Part shown: positions 47,901-49,712 of the stretch, piece after piece
How positions within the stretch are numbered: position 1 is the stretch's first letter
How the letters are laid out: every line of letters starts with the position of its first letter
Translations under genes and position numbers: made by a program
Source of the DNA: Prosthecobacter vanneervenii
Lineage (GTDB): Bacteria > Verrucomicrobiota > Verrucomicrobiia > Verrucomicrobiales > Verrucomicrobiaceae
Assembly: GCF_014203095.1 (NCBI RefSeq)
Contig: NZ_JACHIG010000005.1
Span: 457,507-521,506 of the forward strand
Length of the DNA stretch: 64,000 nt
Reading direction: 5' to 3'
The notes under the pieces: model-generated
What the model was told of the DNA's origin: nothing
What the model saw: only the letters and a program-made list of their open reading frames with translations
Databases searched by the model: none

Positions 47901-49712
47901 CAGGGTCATCGCACGACCACCGTCCGAGATGGTGCCATCAAACGCCACGTTGGCGTTTGCATTGATGTTAACCGTGCCCGCCGTGGTGCCGAGCACCGAG
48001 CTGCCGGCAAAGCGCAGAGTCTGACCAAAACCACCTCCGCCCCCAGCTATTTCAGTATTGGAGGCATCTGTAGCCCTCACCGTCAAAGTGGTGCCTGTAT
48101 CCAGCTGGAGTCCTCCGAGCTGAATGGAAGATGCATTGCCTCCTTTGAGACTAATGGAGGCATCGCCGGTCAGGCGGACGTCGTTGTTCATGCCGATGGC
48201 ATTGCTGGACCCGCTGGCGCTGTTGCTCTCAGCCTGGTACAGGAAATTGGCAAGGTTGGTCCGGACATAACTTGTCTGCGGGCCGGCAAAGGCCACGTCC
48301 AAGGAGCCGCCTCCCGTACCCTGCACGTAGTCAATGCGGATGTCATGATATCCGACACCGAGCTGAATGACGGCGCTGGAGAGATCTGTAGCGCCCTTGC
48401 CGCCATCATTGTTCAACACCAGAACACCATCGATGTACACGCGGGCACCATCATCAGGTCTGGCAAAGAAAGTGTACCCACCGGCACTGTTGATCTTTAC
48501 CTTGCCCACAAACTGAGCGCCATAGTTGGCTACGGTCTGAGTGACGCCATTGCTGTCCAGATAGCGGACAGACGTCGTGGCAGAGCCATCAAGCGTGGGC
48601 ACGCTGAAGAAAGGCGCATTGTTCATGGTGATCGGGGCCAGCGCTGGCGTGATGGAAACCGAACTGATCGTCGAAGTCAGGTTCAGATTGGCATTGCTGC
48701 CGTCCACCAAGGTGAACTGTGTTGCATTCAGGATCTGCCCCACAACGGCCCCTGCCGGAATGCCCGGCCCGGAGACGAGCTGACCCACGGCCAAGGCCGC
48801 AGTCGTGGGGACAGTGCCTGAGGTGCCGACCACAGTGCTGCTGAGAGTCACCACATTTTGTCCGCTGGTGCCGCTGGCGACAAAGCTCTGAGCGGGCGGG
48901 GAAGCCCCAGTGGCGGTCTGGGTAAAATCGATCCTGCTGGTGTCCGAAGTCGCCGTGTTGAGGGTGAATAGTCTGGCGGAGAGGCCGCCAGAAGTAGTGC
49001 TCTGGCCATTGAGAATGAGCCCCGCCCCCGACTGCAGCGTGATGGCATTGCTGCCCAGAGGATTATTGCTGGAAGAGGAGACATAAGTTTCCACCGAGGT
49101 TTTGCTCCCCACGGTAATTCCGCCGGTCATGGTGTTGGCAAAGTTATTGGCCAAAGTGCTGGTTCCCAGCTGCAGCGTGGCAGTCGAGCTCGCGTTTGTG
49201 TTCCCATTCACCACAGTCAGACCGCTGGTGCCTTTAAGGGAGGCATTGATGCTAGCCGTGTAGTTGGTGACAGTGCTGCCGCTGCCGATGGTGATGGTGG
49301 GGGAGGTACCGTCAAAGGTAAGGCTGCCGGTCGGGCTGGCCACCGTGCCGGCACTTACCATGCTGAAACCACTGGTGCTGAGAAGGGTGAGGCCATTGGC
49401 ATTCACGTTGGATCCCAGCGTGATGGTCTGAGTGGAGGTATTGCCCACTGCACCAAACAAAGCCACATTTGTGTCTCCAGAACCGGTGATATTTGGCCAC
49501 ACGACACGGGTTCCTGCCGTACCGGTGGGCGCGGTGGTCATCCAGTTGGTGGTGGTGGTGTTCCATGTACCCGACGATACCTGGCCGGCAGTCGTGCCAG
49601 TCGTCGTCCAGTAGATGGTCGCAGCACGAAGCGGCGTGGCGACTTGCATGGTAAACACCAGCAGGGTCATGAACCAGCCGAGGAGGATGCGGTTGCTTCG
49701 GAGTGTTTTCAT
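14943..49712 (-). CDS. Giant PEP-CTERM autotransporter-repeat surface protein (~11,590 aa)
   Basis: One intact reading frame of 34,770 bases. The start at 49712 (MKTLRSNRILLGWF) is chosen because it opens a standard signal peptide ending near ATPLRA; an upstream ATG at 49844 adds a Cys-rich leader without such features. The mature protein is Gly/Ser/Thr/Asn-rich and appears to lack Cys. It contains about 35 autotransporter-associated beta-strand repeats (type KTGTGTLTLSGNNTFTG), about 33 units of type GLTVGQVVSGTGIPAG, two PA14 domains (residues ~350-490 and ~3105-3260), three copies of a two-part supermodule, and two internal points that look like old protein starts (residues ~6635 and ~7527). 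It ends VPEP, a hydrophobic helix and RRRRR, a PEP-CTERM signal; no autotransporter beta-barrel is present. Probably a long beta-helical surface fibre or adhesin (inference). It precedes the pseudopilin cassette on the same strand. Confidence 0.93.
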   Translation of the reverse strand: MKTLRSNRILLGWFMTLLVFTMQVATPLRAATIYWTTTGTTAGQVSSGTWNTTTTNWMTTAPTGTAGTRVVWPNITGSGDTNVALFGAVGNTSTQTITLGSNVNANGLTLLSTSGFSMVSAGTVASPTGSLTFDGTSPTITIGSGSTVTNYTASINASLKGTSGLTVVNGNTNASSTATLQLGTSTLANNFANTMTGGITVGSKTSVETYVSSSSNNPLGSNAITLQSGAGLILNGQSTTSGGLSARLFTLNTATSDTSRIDFTQTATGASPPAQSFVASGTSGQNVVTLSSTVVGTSGTVPTTAALAVGQLVSGPGIPAGAVVGQILNATQFTLVDGSNANLNLTSTISSVSITPALAPITMNNAPFFSVPTLDGSATTSVRYLDSNGVTQTVANYGAQFVGKVKINSAGGYTFFARPDDGARVYIDGVLVLNNDGGKGATDLSSAVIQLGVGYHDIRIDYVQGTGGGSLDVAFAGPQTSYVRTNLANFLYQAESNSASGSSNAIGMNNDVRLTGDASISLKGGNASSIQLGGLQLDTGTTLTVRATDASNTEIAGGGGGFGQTLRFAGSSVLGTTAGTVNINANANVAFDGTISDGGRAMTLVKTGTGRLFFGQTAVANNLGSSTAIEVRGTTINQAATSMTSGSFTVNVSSTTGLVPGMTVSGTGIAAGAFITAISGNTVTLSGKNTASGTPLLTFSTNPALVLTGSTASGAFNPIGSASVTLNSGSLILDSKGATVAGVGPTFANNILVTKDSVIQDTVNAALTTIGNSSNTITITSQSINSTTNTSNKTVTMTSTSGLRVGQVVSGTGIPAGTTIASVDSATQITLSSQPTTAVSNTGITYGTTLYLDAIAGGINTSLNSLSSDPGATLSILSGLVGNSTTTVVIRSTIMNAGTTVSQSSALAQGSTNGTVQATGTTNVTPGIVALRGNNTNFQGTLSFEPNAGLRLEGANSVNNITINLNSANTLYLVDDGDGTGRTQNLSISATINVNNSNTIQVGRNGTTYSPYFAQAANKVMQVPTLNMNQATLVVANNNGYGLQVTGTTTFVGAPTFQVNTATASNLVQGLTFSGVVSGPTTFLKTGGGALVLGNSGNTFGGNFTVANTSIYGTSSSSTITAFDVSKFVVGEKVSGTNIVAGSVVSAVNVQNFSASAASGATTLTLSVDPASIFAVGMPVTGTGINSNTTISAINNNVTSTTTGTNGTNTVTITGGSAASTYQVGNPVLGTGIPSGTTVVAISGNVLTLSQNITSNNPTVRRYQVTLSSASTAANPTVVLQQVVLNQNLQGTPGTLTVTPVINVTAGILAVASDGALGDSNNQILLNTNAATGAGLRATGTFATSRTITLNQASNAIEVTAGNTLTLNSALAMSSLSNNFQKNDQGTLVMTQAQTGWNGTLTVGQGSLQVTNVGVFGNSGSSNGALRTIVGDISSELALNIAGTNTINETVQINVFGGRFNSGINSQGAIHQMTGTATLTAPVFVNVSPADNSSFGSIVAGADAGSTINLSGGVRYIWNTGGSGQTMNLYLTGAGTGNLNAPLVNLSNTPATTSLQKIGTGTWNITTGNAFTPTFAASTTLNSTTVTVGSTSGFYSGMVINGNPNIPAGSTVTAILNDTQITISAAATATASSVATTFGSTTSGIGALNISQGTLGLLSSGVVTGTGTVSILPGAVLSIDNSGTNVNNRLSGAPVTMFDANLNITGNSGASTLEQTGTFTVGAGASTITLTPNAAQPLTLTLGTSTTVARSTGGTLLIRGTNLGSASAANTAVVTGPASANGLTFLGQTGSTGASNKAIVPWALVDTSLTGSGISFATADSSGGTTTGTSVLRALTPSEMSTSLSTNANVSLSSAGTVINPLVINSLTLNSGGGITTSVGQTLTLDSGGLLALTGNTGISGGLLSVNSNRDLVVFALANLNISSAIVGTAGGLTKSGVGTLTLGTGNTYTGTTTINQGTLKLAANSVNSLYFNNALSVNAGGTLDLNGSIQYANLLRTDGNVFVAGNGGTVINSGSQQATLVLANANVNWAGQINGNIAVARSVVGSGSNDWNIYDAQGYSGATILTGGRVQLLDSGTLLNTSSITLINSNLLIQNGSTLGTNINDRISNNAPITMMGSMIQYRNRQGTSSSETFNSLTLLGAQNIVETLLNGINVNSTDLTFASLTQTAGSRATMFFRGATGLIGNNGRVFFNTAPTLVNNLFANSNGQTGWAIVDRDFASYAAGTGVGALSQVGYAGYASNPTNTINTGGATDNLKVSMPALTSTGSVGSNLLTVSSTASLQVGQTIAGPGIPAGTTVVSITNGTQFIISNNLTASNPTIAAYQTLTSNRTINTLNLDTSRNATLDLGGNTLTLAGGGIIASQTSDNTASVVILSASTSSNQVVVQSIPAGLVVGSTNFSDSGRTVTAIDYVNNIITLSANSGTAINVPTTRTYTSGYPTVLTITNGNLTSGTTSSPADLYYWALPYASSASTWNRIQVLGANIVDNTAGGSVSLVLGGNITGLVSSGVGAGTSITGSNTYTGGTYVNSGVWYLSNPSANGTSVYSIPGNITISGGINEENNIYGGQVIMTGANQIRFTGSLTLNGGGSLDMNDYNQTLAGITINNNGGAAPTIDFGVGTLKLNGNITATASTTGNVALLTSGNIAFSSTTTNGSPVITVASTSELLVGGAVSGTGIPAGATITAIIDGTTFVISANATTTGTNNLTYANLGRLDLNGSNRTISVGAITINGQSVAPLQATLNISVPVINGSITKTGAGLLQLGGQSTFAGGVNVTAGGLIIGASSIGSAVGATVTSGPVGTGTLTLASGTTLVSTAAANTLGNTIVSQGDLTFDGINGLTLNGDATMAAAANINVVLPSAVATFGGKITGAHTFNKNGLGVLAFSNAYLPSGVLNSSTMTGTMNVNNGTLRLIGPAGAASTTPLGTMAIVLKGGTLDLRSNGASSYGSIIFGNNVSVDSAQTSAIITMDRVSANTNNTVQMGTLAIAAGQTLQVTGSNGYNLRFTGGSYSGTGTINFAPAQGTTVTVGGGFTNTLGYANIGLGTVLLSGNNTFTSNTTVTNSSTGLIGAAPVMNTVSTPFGSGSVTLNNGAYFPIVPSTGTAQQGSPPAGYTQGGLSVSYYSGGASNLNSAFGSGMTAAAVVNGVLPVDANYNNRPAIVTSLAGTQAVYSGLLQITTAGDYNFQMTAKQGMLIIDGVPVAGVNVDTTSGAGSMALNAAGTGSIRLSAGYHTIVVQTNSTTGNGGLQLLYGGPDTAGNNLATGINTVPTAPSANLQAIPASALYWSSSTATAANNYSNAAQINNAFIVPASATVTLDGQGTSINSTVATLTLNAGSKLNVNNQLGTGWIGVLGTTTVGAGVTVSPNSGKLYLIGGISDSGNGLTKTGDGTLILGASSSFTGALTVNQGYVQLTDANSLPTGGTLITRTVQPTSSVSSTTVANNNVVTVADTSALKVGMAVSGTGISAGAVITAITGATTFTLSSNATAAGTNTLTYDPSRLVISGTPAQNSQTVTVANTAGLAVGMAVSGGIIQPGSYITSIVNSTTITISQLTQNVGTSTVNLTFNTDTYGALDLNGVASSVGRNITLNGVSPIFRNTTTPAALFNSSSTAAVFNGTVSIGAATSAMATAIGGYGDINIAGVVQDGGTAGIGWTKVGSGTVTLSGNNTFTGALTVNNGILKLGSAKALGTTAGGTTVNSSATLDLNGQTVALADADTLTINGSGTTLLTTANTLGALINSSGTAANYAGSIVLGSASSIGGSGDMTLSGVVSGTTLLTKTGLGKVTFTGVNTMSGGVTINAGTIAISGAGVLTAGGTTTVNSGAILTVDDTGGYLASRLGNRPVTLSAATLNIFGNTTTSSTEATGQALTLNAGNSLINLTGTNASVGTGAGTVFSNASLARNAGGTVIFQSNANLGVAAAGAGVSNIIFTTAPGATGQGGAAGTTNRGILPFALVSSDGGSTYSFAAPSLSTTNGLQALGTSDRVADSAATANANVYFTTGTTTASAGPLTLNSLTFAGGNLAINAGSRVLIDSGGILATSSGSINGTGQLLTTNSFNRELIAWVTGSSTLTINPTLYMSGGGLTKAGSGTLLLAAQQTYLGNTVINGGTLKLGGGAQTIFSPFTTIPGAGALGSGPSGQVLQINLGGTLDLNGNNQSFANLASVGTLPGTGGTIINSSTTAATLRIGFSASQTWAGGINGANLNVVRDGGNTWTVTSDNSFTGNLTLQGGATLLQDSGTFSGATGITVRRSVLIWDDSAGIQAVSNRLKNNVAMTLTGGAFVFRSRAGTNGVAQIGNLTLGSGSSLLMVTPNNGTAQITLNSLTRTANSGSAITFAAGNTGAVGDNGRIMITNAPTLVNGIIGAWATALGTDPIAGGGFNAEFATYDPATGIRLAGNYSTALTAGAFGNSLQNINVRQSGNITLGAGGITVNTLTINNAAAALTFAAGTDVLKLTAGGILAGLDNNAKSIGTTAVRGQITTGAGVSELFIHVGQNVLTINSVITDNGSPLNVVLDGLSQVAFTNSTAPGITLTGANTYTGTTYANNVIVNLNSVAGPAIGGNLVISGGNSNGTDSAPIANSVVNFFQNNQIATTSAVTVNGGGQLNLNGFNNTIKSLTFTNDGGSNGNNGPAVTTGTGTLAVVGAQALSATTTLGSTTLVFSTAPGATIPVGTQIAGVGIPAGATITGQVNSTTYTISSAATASGTISVPVNASTTANSNQLTFTIAPGGGTLAPGTPVSGLGIAPGTTILSGSGTTYTLSQNATATSSGSMVVGGIINATNLANANSIPVLNGFLDASAGVNFNVDASTVLPGQIGLALNSAMNSGFIIKTGAGVLGIGGQSSYSGATYVQAGTLAFGQTGAFIGNSQVVLSGGTTLDARGLAGIVGSITGGGTVTNYNLNTQGTVVTGYDNTNASFSGTFTSPFVNGLLNVSKIGTGSWTLTGDSMAGAAASVSNLLTLNQGTTVLSGAGRVNFRNTTINSGSTLTIDNSTTNVANRLGAAADGTAGQYTDLSTLAANRAMSLQGGSISVIGSSSGSLTESLGALTIQNGASTLTITPGSGGSNVLSARTINGIANSGALGGTLLLRGTNLGGTAGAGVANFTAITAPTLIGVGGAAGTTTMNIRPDIIGDTSLTGSGTGFVTYIAGTGFRLLTAAELATSLGSQPTIAPFAPLTLNTNVSLTALNTITTNTTINSLVLQSKGGVYVSGAGITSLINPAGTLFSASGTLQSLIVSSGGIMSMAGNSGITGGVVTTNTTNQLIFYNVGDLALNSYISGTSSQGMVKSGNGKLTLGRSSLMGGTTTVNAGTLVLGSGASNTLLVSSTASTATLYDLRVNGGTVDLNGNNQMIGALSSNDTAVIGSLTTALSNSGGTITNTGAGAANFYTSTASNTSFGGLITNTGGALSVYKSGTGTLILTSAQSYTGSTNVLGGVLNLRDNGVLTQTSAINVKYATLTLDNQGLVDNASRIPAAAPINLSGGAIIINARQAIDTQNFGAVTLAEGGSSVTFNNFGGATSGAYAVTIANLNRAASSQSVINFVPGNGLTFGGTSTAAPVGAQPQVLINQLNGAAFTQANLINGIIGGWAVINGSEFASYKDGIGISQLGNTGAGYAGYASGDVTAATATQNVNDGSSRTLTTSRTVNSLRNAPGAAQNLTLGAATAPVTLTIGTGGYITNANFAIGVLSGGVGSSITSGASDLFVWVNQNTTTISSKITGSIGLVKSGPGTLTLGASVNLATNTTNNSAVITLANTNGLTVGQVVTGTGIPANTTILSIDSPTQITLSQNSTVTGSATMTYSLTASGVSWLTIGSGGTTVNTKTVTLANTTGLVAGMPVAGTGIPAGTTIASVDSATQITLSQNASATNSGLNISFNQGNTTTGNLNDYTGPTVVNQGTLTLNTIVSGTQLIPGDLKINGGAVNFSNTNTGQISSSSNITIGGNGTFTLPNYSAATSNTFASLTFNGTGGNAAPTFSFGTPTANSTVVLSAANAITAVTDNLGFTPTISSSASNLSFLSLSNANPVINVTGLSPQGLLISVPLDYTGTGGQITKTGNGSLILAGSVANTLTNGLRISGGTVIFDNTAASNAYGAGTITLDDGVTIMAGTAARSLSNAFVVNGGFTFGGTPSGANGTVNNLTLANTVTLSAGITHAITVTSPLVTATLSGKLTGGTGLVKAGAGTLVLSSNANDYGGSTTVNGGLLRLGTSNVIPDASSLIVGAAGAVDINSATETVGSLAGNGLITNSGSSVTFTIGADNTSTLFGGVITNGNSALNLTKTGTGTQTFTGLNSYTGKTVIQNGAISVNSLKNTSVASALGAPTTAANGTIDLGATTFTGGLIYTGSGDTTNRVINLAGTTGGGFIDSSGTGAIVFTTAFTATGAGSKTLTLQGSNTSENTISGSIVNNGTSTLTSLTKSGTGTWVLSGANSYTGATTINGGTLILRRATAGTSNNTAITVAQGATLRVDGAYTAGLTTTAAAGATVTMNAGSNFTLADGTINTFSLAQGSSVATGLTVASSASAISTMTFEIGGTTTAADKLAVTRGINITTPDSTLTRINIAALTGTSSITANTSTGYDIITGSSITGVSNLTLATPFLMLSPTVAYALTLKTDVAGKVSLLVANQNVNTLYWAGGTNKLWNNAANWKSDAAGTLAGSTPDNVDTVNFTTNTAGTTNLDTTLGQNMFVGTVNFTGVGTTAATTGVSIGGAFNLTIYGSLNVASGSAAHSITAPVILGNSQTWTINNSAVNAFTASGVISDNGNNFSLTKAGSGNLVLSNPANTYGGATTISAGILNVATLANGGLASSIGRSSSAASNLVFNGGTLQYTGSTNISTDRVFSIQSTGGTLDSSGSGTLTFSSSGQVSQPDTQTFTGTLQNSTIDTNGNITTPSYTITGVNTAGLVVGQYLTGTGIPAGARIATINSGASTITITLPIYYDDDGDPSNGVPGTVTQSLLLGVSRALTLTGSNTGANTLSVLLGDSAGGGPLSLIKTGTGNWVISGANTFTGGVSIQNGSLTVSSLNSVNGGTPLLASSSLGAPVTVAAGTITLGNLTTTGTLIYNGVGEITDRVIALGGTTGGGTITSSGTGALVFTSNLSVTGAGSKTLTLNGTNTNANEFAGIISNYDSSNLTSLVKDGSGSWIVSGANTFTGTVSILNGTLSVSSINSVSGGTASSSLGAPTSSANGTIVMGNAANSGTLLYTGVGETTDRVFNLAGTTGGATILSSGTGALTFTGAFNASGAGAKTLTVGGAYADSSNRISGVISDNNSSNPTSFVKAADSSSWILTGTNTYTGTTTVNGGLLQVGVAGVGRTGSGATVINSGATLAGSGLINGTASVTNHVIASGATLSPGDVGGGSIGTLTFNGNLQLSDGSVVNFQVSAVTGNDSAIAAQLYGGTYDSLGGYRDLASTTNLWNSYLPSSGQHDYLSVNGTLLFNQTTFNLIDTGFATNARLGDVLNLGGWLTLNGSSTFNVGDNYRTGGTGGGNLNLPTLSGGLVYDVSKFLSDGIIVIITTPPPIPVKLSAYNLAGSGSWNPTASWSPALVPNSTASIAVLGSNITSNAIVTLDGSKTVGKLIVGDQNNTNFFTLAQGTGAGSLVFNNGAYGNALLSKVQSNSGTVATDVIAAPVLLNTNLNINVNSGGAAGRMDISGAISQSTAGLGVNIMGAGRVTYSGLTANTYSGDTRVFNRGFGDATNAQLVLAKTQSINGGAATFNTTASSNQVTVSGDITTQIYAGMSITGVSAIPSSAVVSSVSYNSALNQTVITMSSNASSTASASGTFGAFGTIPFNTRSGSSTITATGNYTNRLYTGMPLGGNSSIPAGALVGAVSYNATTNTTSVTLISNVTNSGLNATADSTGVATTYGSYATTTNGSTTVTVASTAGFYPGMPVTGNPNIPAGATVVSVTNATQFVLSVPATGAGTAVTTIFGSNVANGSIAGNLIIGNVSMGGSGNAVVALAGSNQIADTSILRFDSGNGAASTGNAGNNSYFKLMGFDETVAGLSDYTASGVIENTEGEANPYDSTLTLLTTGTQSFNGFLRNRANNNGSGILNLVVSGTGTQVLALGNISYTGSTTINSGATLVLDSTTNFNSIIINNGTLGIRSAGTTFNFAEVVTGNGSGFRDGGGGTVALTNPNQQATWTAGSTTVTVGSTAGLVVGMPVSGTGIQGGSTIASILNGTQFTLSSAPTTGATLTNLNYNGTLQKTGASTNSTVSGSATVTVANTTGLTAGMAVSGPGIPAGSVIRSITNGTQFVISAAATATNGGQFYTFGTLVSFGGGFKVYDGTVYNANSITNFNTPTTIGGTGFYIEGLQSLSTVTWNQPVTVSSGGLTLKGTGDNVINGAVLNVQSYSTVNGAVTIAGGDLRITGANGALRGVTAINLSGSGNSGNSNNLPGLNIINRASVVNSALDQSANVADRLPDTAAINMNAGRLLLIGQGDASSPTAVFAETLGTLTLNGGSNYIGSFMTNGVSNTLTFSGFGSRAAGATVFFDSVNGNVDSGSTGIRISSGLSNDSTGILGGWATRSWVSSGATLIDWAALTGTAVTAFNSYSTVGIGSWNSNALNIKMSGGNQASASNTSYAVHTLNIQDTTARTLTIASGSVLRIDAGGLLSSRANHVIAGPGSITAGNGSGSYQLIFQTPTNQLTVNASVADNGSNAVSLVKSGSSTLILNPITTKTTNLTVGNNVVAITSGGTADLRVGATVTGSGIQSGTTITAINGNNITLSLAPTVAGSNVTLTYGSVNTYTGKTIINEGVVQITRESDLGANPSSFVADQLFLNGGRLLINDTMSFDDTNRGITIGATDGLISVSDNRRVTMGATNTIDGRLGRLIYVTDSTHEGALEIAGNNDLSGGLETNGTTTAGVATLASTYSSGSTRIYVGPSLVQGLRVGATVTGQTVTLPDGTTTTTTYGVPLGTVITAIDYNTGYITVSNALTADANGVNVNYGGFNTMVLTGDNQIGFIRVLGSSIELRGNNTLNADIAINNGTLRLGYQGSGTNIFNGTLTLNTGNVIFNSDTALQTSSGAGYNLKLLGGTMDLNGYDTTVSSLTGSGTLTNEGTGVSVVTINSDLSFSFNGNIRDGLSGTGSVSVVKNGQGILGLLGSNGYSGPTVINGGGIVISTLSLGGFNGGLGTASNAASNLVLNGGVLRYTAANSAITDRSFTLGTGAYAGGLVADGTRLNATLTWGFDFSPAVEFTGSGDRTLTLGGANRGDNIFGLVLGDGTGGLTSLTKIGNGTWVVGSSVSRDGTTTSGSSTIAMADTSRIKVGQQVSGAGIPTGSTVVSINTNNSITISRNATASGLVSVSVQGNSYSGETTVLAGILAATVDGAFGAAGGAGVVIGGGTNTSTVLGNQNATLDLRNVAYTTIEQMFLAGGTLATTTGNSSWAGTITVSANSNILVNSGATLTLSGSIAGAGAITQLGSGTLILTGGAEATTRNNTTSAMVPSFTVQAGTLQLNYSTNNTSKLSDTGSLTLGGGRLGGSIVLVGGSHVEIVSGTTVAIGSNTISRTSGTSIMRLNGIGVQSGGTLNFSANDIASTDTNNTNGILGGWATVGGTSWAAKSRFNEAGTDTGNTTGGDLLIRAFTSYLSSSAANDWVLPTTANSGANMDIVGPSTQNNTTPNTLRFNTANTSATNMTVTLSGTNVLQGSGILVTSGLGSDVAVINGTGTLSGGAGSNSDLRIYQNNTLAPLEISAVIANLAPTSRTGSAVSGTNTISGISVVGLAPGLTVSGTGIPSGATITSIDAVNGAITLSSNVTQSGSPTLSFTPVANGLSKTGAGNLILSGLNTYTGVNTLNSGVLTVRQLSVEGFAANSVLTTVNSTTTRLVSLTDTTTNGLTFGQVVTGTGLPAVVSLSSTTVSGSSQVTVSDSTGLTNGSPVVGAGIPPGTVITAINGNIVTISANATASGSGSLSFGGATISAINSNTQFTLSNGATISTTQNLNYSAYTGFSGSLNSTTQRNSSTITLVGGSTTAGLTPGQSVTGNNIPDGAVIATIIDATRFTISLTATDNGTNSLTYGDPSAFVKSGVSLASTTTSSARLVLPSTAGLTLGQTVSGTGIPAGAVIIRILDSHNVDISVPVTSTGTNNLTFSAPTVLGGSFNATTTSGSTAVTLTAPATGLTVGQLVTGPGIPAGTTIVSVLSSTQIVLSNPVMATSSSSLLAFANAASNLGASSNAAANLILNNGTFQFNGTSATSDRGFTISADGIFDVGNAYTNLVLGGNITTPAAEENYRLIKQGAGLLELRGTLTPNAGSYGISTILVNDGTLRLNATYSDQFVRNDVGALTMGGGMLELVGASDRSTTQNIIGTFTLTEGASVVKVSSTANATVDTTLALQDSANPTKVSYSKGSSALFIENTNGGSGDANITLAGQFGLDVQVVLPRITYQTSIDIRNPGVNYFAFVDANGYSVIASDNIAIGGAAAHVIAGDVSTWQPYMNVMDGAQSFDAFTGTTLTSAAALTAYNLPNATVNTIRFFNSSIARGATFTAGSNLVTNVVTTGLQVGQTVRSSDAILPLGTTYTITAIDAVNKTITLSGNAVISSSTDSIYVDGTNSSTITIADTLTLAQGAILQTTHAGNHVNSIVGGVLTSGLANTDGTTADLIIHNWNPSRSLIIGSTIANNSAGGLAVNLVQTGDGTTELTGANTYTGITYIQGGSLRLDNGAALSPFSNVHLEGGVIGIGYNGTFQNTIGSAAGQINWVNSGGFAAYLSVAPLSGTRTLNSSTITLASNAGLVVGTRVTGTGIPAGATITAVSSNGTDITISASATSSGTSLVSFSIDRTVNIGGAGATLVWGSGGFVPDNDSLILGAQDSDTTLVFANGIDLGRKTRLFEVASGRGAASTSDARLTGLLVGDGGSLVKGGLGTLEVNNASNSYTGGTYLAGGTLVTTNNTSFGSGGIFVGTNSDTAFRDTTLTLEYRYNTPGDGTVANNISFGSANYEGVSLLKVGNSDFTTTFSGNTVLDRPSGANVLIQTSNSNIFAGGVEFSGVVSGGGGFTVIGGGTVALSNTGNTYGAFTGASGAAINGATVIRNGALKVNDTGVLGGTTLELGDASYVVSNVALATNGASVLGVDRSTVGYTADNKGSLGGAFVANGNGTVAGNGDAVPGPGAFYNISTTIDGTTFTTANIGTRILVKDEAANPERNGIYQIVQFNPDGTMNMVRVGDFSTSANMLYGTQVTVNGGTSAGQTFFMAAQNVASPNTATSNPVVWLADTVSPNVTLIVANANLTTITQNIDINANGFGTTTITSDTSSNNATFTGNITLQDLQPGVQEAKTLSVDPYGATYTFTGVIGEATPGSSATDDLLSLALNVGPASTVVLSGANTYKGGTTISSGTVLVNNTTGSGTGSGSVTVSSGATLTDTGIIAPTTGASIIVQSGGVLNGSGVISLASGASVNVNSGATFAVGLAADTSAKTFTINMQTGSNVTLAGNLQINLFSNQAGTTLAEADRLIFTKTGTPTINISNGAKLQASTVGSLSSTSFVVGDKWQLIDWAGLTPTGTFTFSNLTGNFTRDFANLPTLQGSLAWDISQLYTTGVITVAVPEPGRLLLLIFSLMALGWRRRRRVL
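14946..15023 (-). other. PEP-CTERM sorting signal of the giant protein
   Basis: The last 26 residues are VPEPGR, then LLLLIFSLMALGW, then RRRRRVL: the Pro-Glu-Pro motif, transmembrane segment and Arg-rich tail of exosortase (EpsH/XrtA) substrates. This predicts processing at PEP and retention at, or release from, the cell envelope. No exosortase gene is in the window. Confidence 0.85.
19820..20200 (-). repeat. GTGIPAG unit split by a second complete unit
   Basis: The outer unit begins GLTFGQVVTGTGLPA, stops, and resumes ~65 residues later with GATISAINSNTQFTLS. Between the halves lies a full unit (GLTNGSPVVGAGIPPGTVI ... ISANATASGSGSLSFG). Removing the inner 65 residues restores a normal outer unit without a gap. 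Confidence 0.75.
32750..34750 (-). repeat. Supermodule A+B, copy 3
   Basis: Part A shows NVANRLGAAADG, GTLLLRGTNLGGTAG, RLLTAAELATSLG and SMAGNSGITGGVV, then a PATR. Part B shows NASRIPAAAPINLSGG, LINGIIGGWAVINGSEFASY and GYAGYASG. Closest in wording to copy 1 at GYAGYAS and LRGTNLG. Confidence 0.7.
36200..38230 (-). repeat. Supermodule A+B, copy 2
   Basis: Part A shows SRLGNRPVTLSAATLNIFG, GAAGTTNRGILPFALV and LIDSGGILATSSG, then a PATR. Part B shows SNRLKNNVAMTLTGG, GRIMITNAPTLVNGIIGAWA and FATYDPATGIRLAG. Confidence 0.7.
39930..40400 (-). other. PA14 domain 2 of the giant protein
   Basis: A second PA14-like segment: GGLSVSYYSGGASNL, then YSGLLQITTAGDYNFQMTAK, QGMLIIDGVPVAG and SIRLSAGYHTIVVQTNS, ending LQLLYGGPD. 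The canonical DDG pair before the IDG strand is absent (AKQGMLIIDG), so it is more divergent than copy 1 and may bind a different ligand or none. Confidence 0.72.
42930..44700 (-). repeat. Supermodule A+B, copy 1
   Basis: A ~330-residue part A (hallmarks NNRLSGAPVTM, ALTPSEMSTSLST, LDSGGLLALTGNTGISGG, then a PATR) is followed by a ~240-residue part B (hallmarks NDRISNNAPITMMG, GRVFFNTAPTLVNN, WAIVDRDFASYAAGTGVGAL). The same A then B order recurs twice further on in the protein. Confidence 0.7.
48240..48660 (-). other. PA14 domain 1 of the giant protein
   Basis: Encodes a PA14-type beta-barrel: NYGAQFVGKVKINSAGGYTF, then FARPDDGARVYIDGVLVLNN and IQLGVGYHDIRIDYVQGTGG. The order (sheet strand, D-D-G-x-R-V/L-Y-I-D-G, Y-H-D/x-I) is diagnostic. 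PA14 domains often bind glycans. It sits near the N-terminus, directly after the first GTGIPAG-type unit, so it would lie at one end of the fibre. Confidence 0.8.
49614..49712 (-). other. Signal peptide of the giant protein
   Basis: The first ~33 residues have a basic n-region (KTLRSNR), a hydrophobic core (ILLGWFMTLLVFTMQVA) and a small-residue cleavage context (PLRAAT). This points to Sec export and fixes the start codon. Confidence 0.75.

Larger units (their letters stand above)
15630..47930 (-). repeat. Autotransporter-associated beta-strand repeats (PATR), ~35 copies
   Basis: The ~30-residue unit follows LxKxGxGxLxLxGxNxYxGxTxxxxGxLxxx, for example GLTKSGVGTLTLGTGNTYTG and SLTKSGTGTWVLSGANSYTG. 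I counted about 35 recognisable copies by eye, scattered rather than in strict tandem. The family (TIGR02601/PATR from memory) forms beta-helical passenger domains. Several copies are split at the same point by other units. Confidence 0.85.
17330..48870 (-). repeat. GTGIPAG-type repeat units, ~33 copies, no name known to me
   Basis: A ~60-70 residue unit recurs through most of the giant protein. Its core reads GLxVGxxVSGTGIPAGTTI, then xxIxxxTQxTLSxxATxSG and a closing strand such as LTY. Examples are GLVAGMPVAGTGIPAGTTI and GLTLGQTVSGTGIPAGAVI. By eye there are about 33 copies, some degenerate. The unit is distinct from the PATR repeat and is often inserted into it. I cannot assign a named domain. 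Confidence 0.85.
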
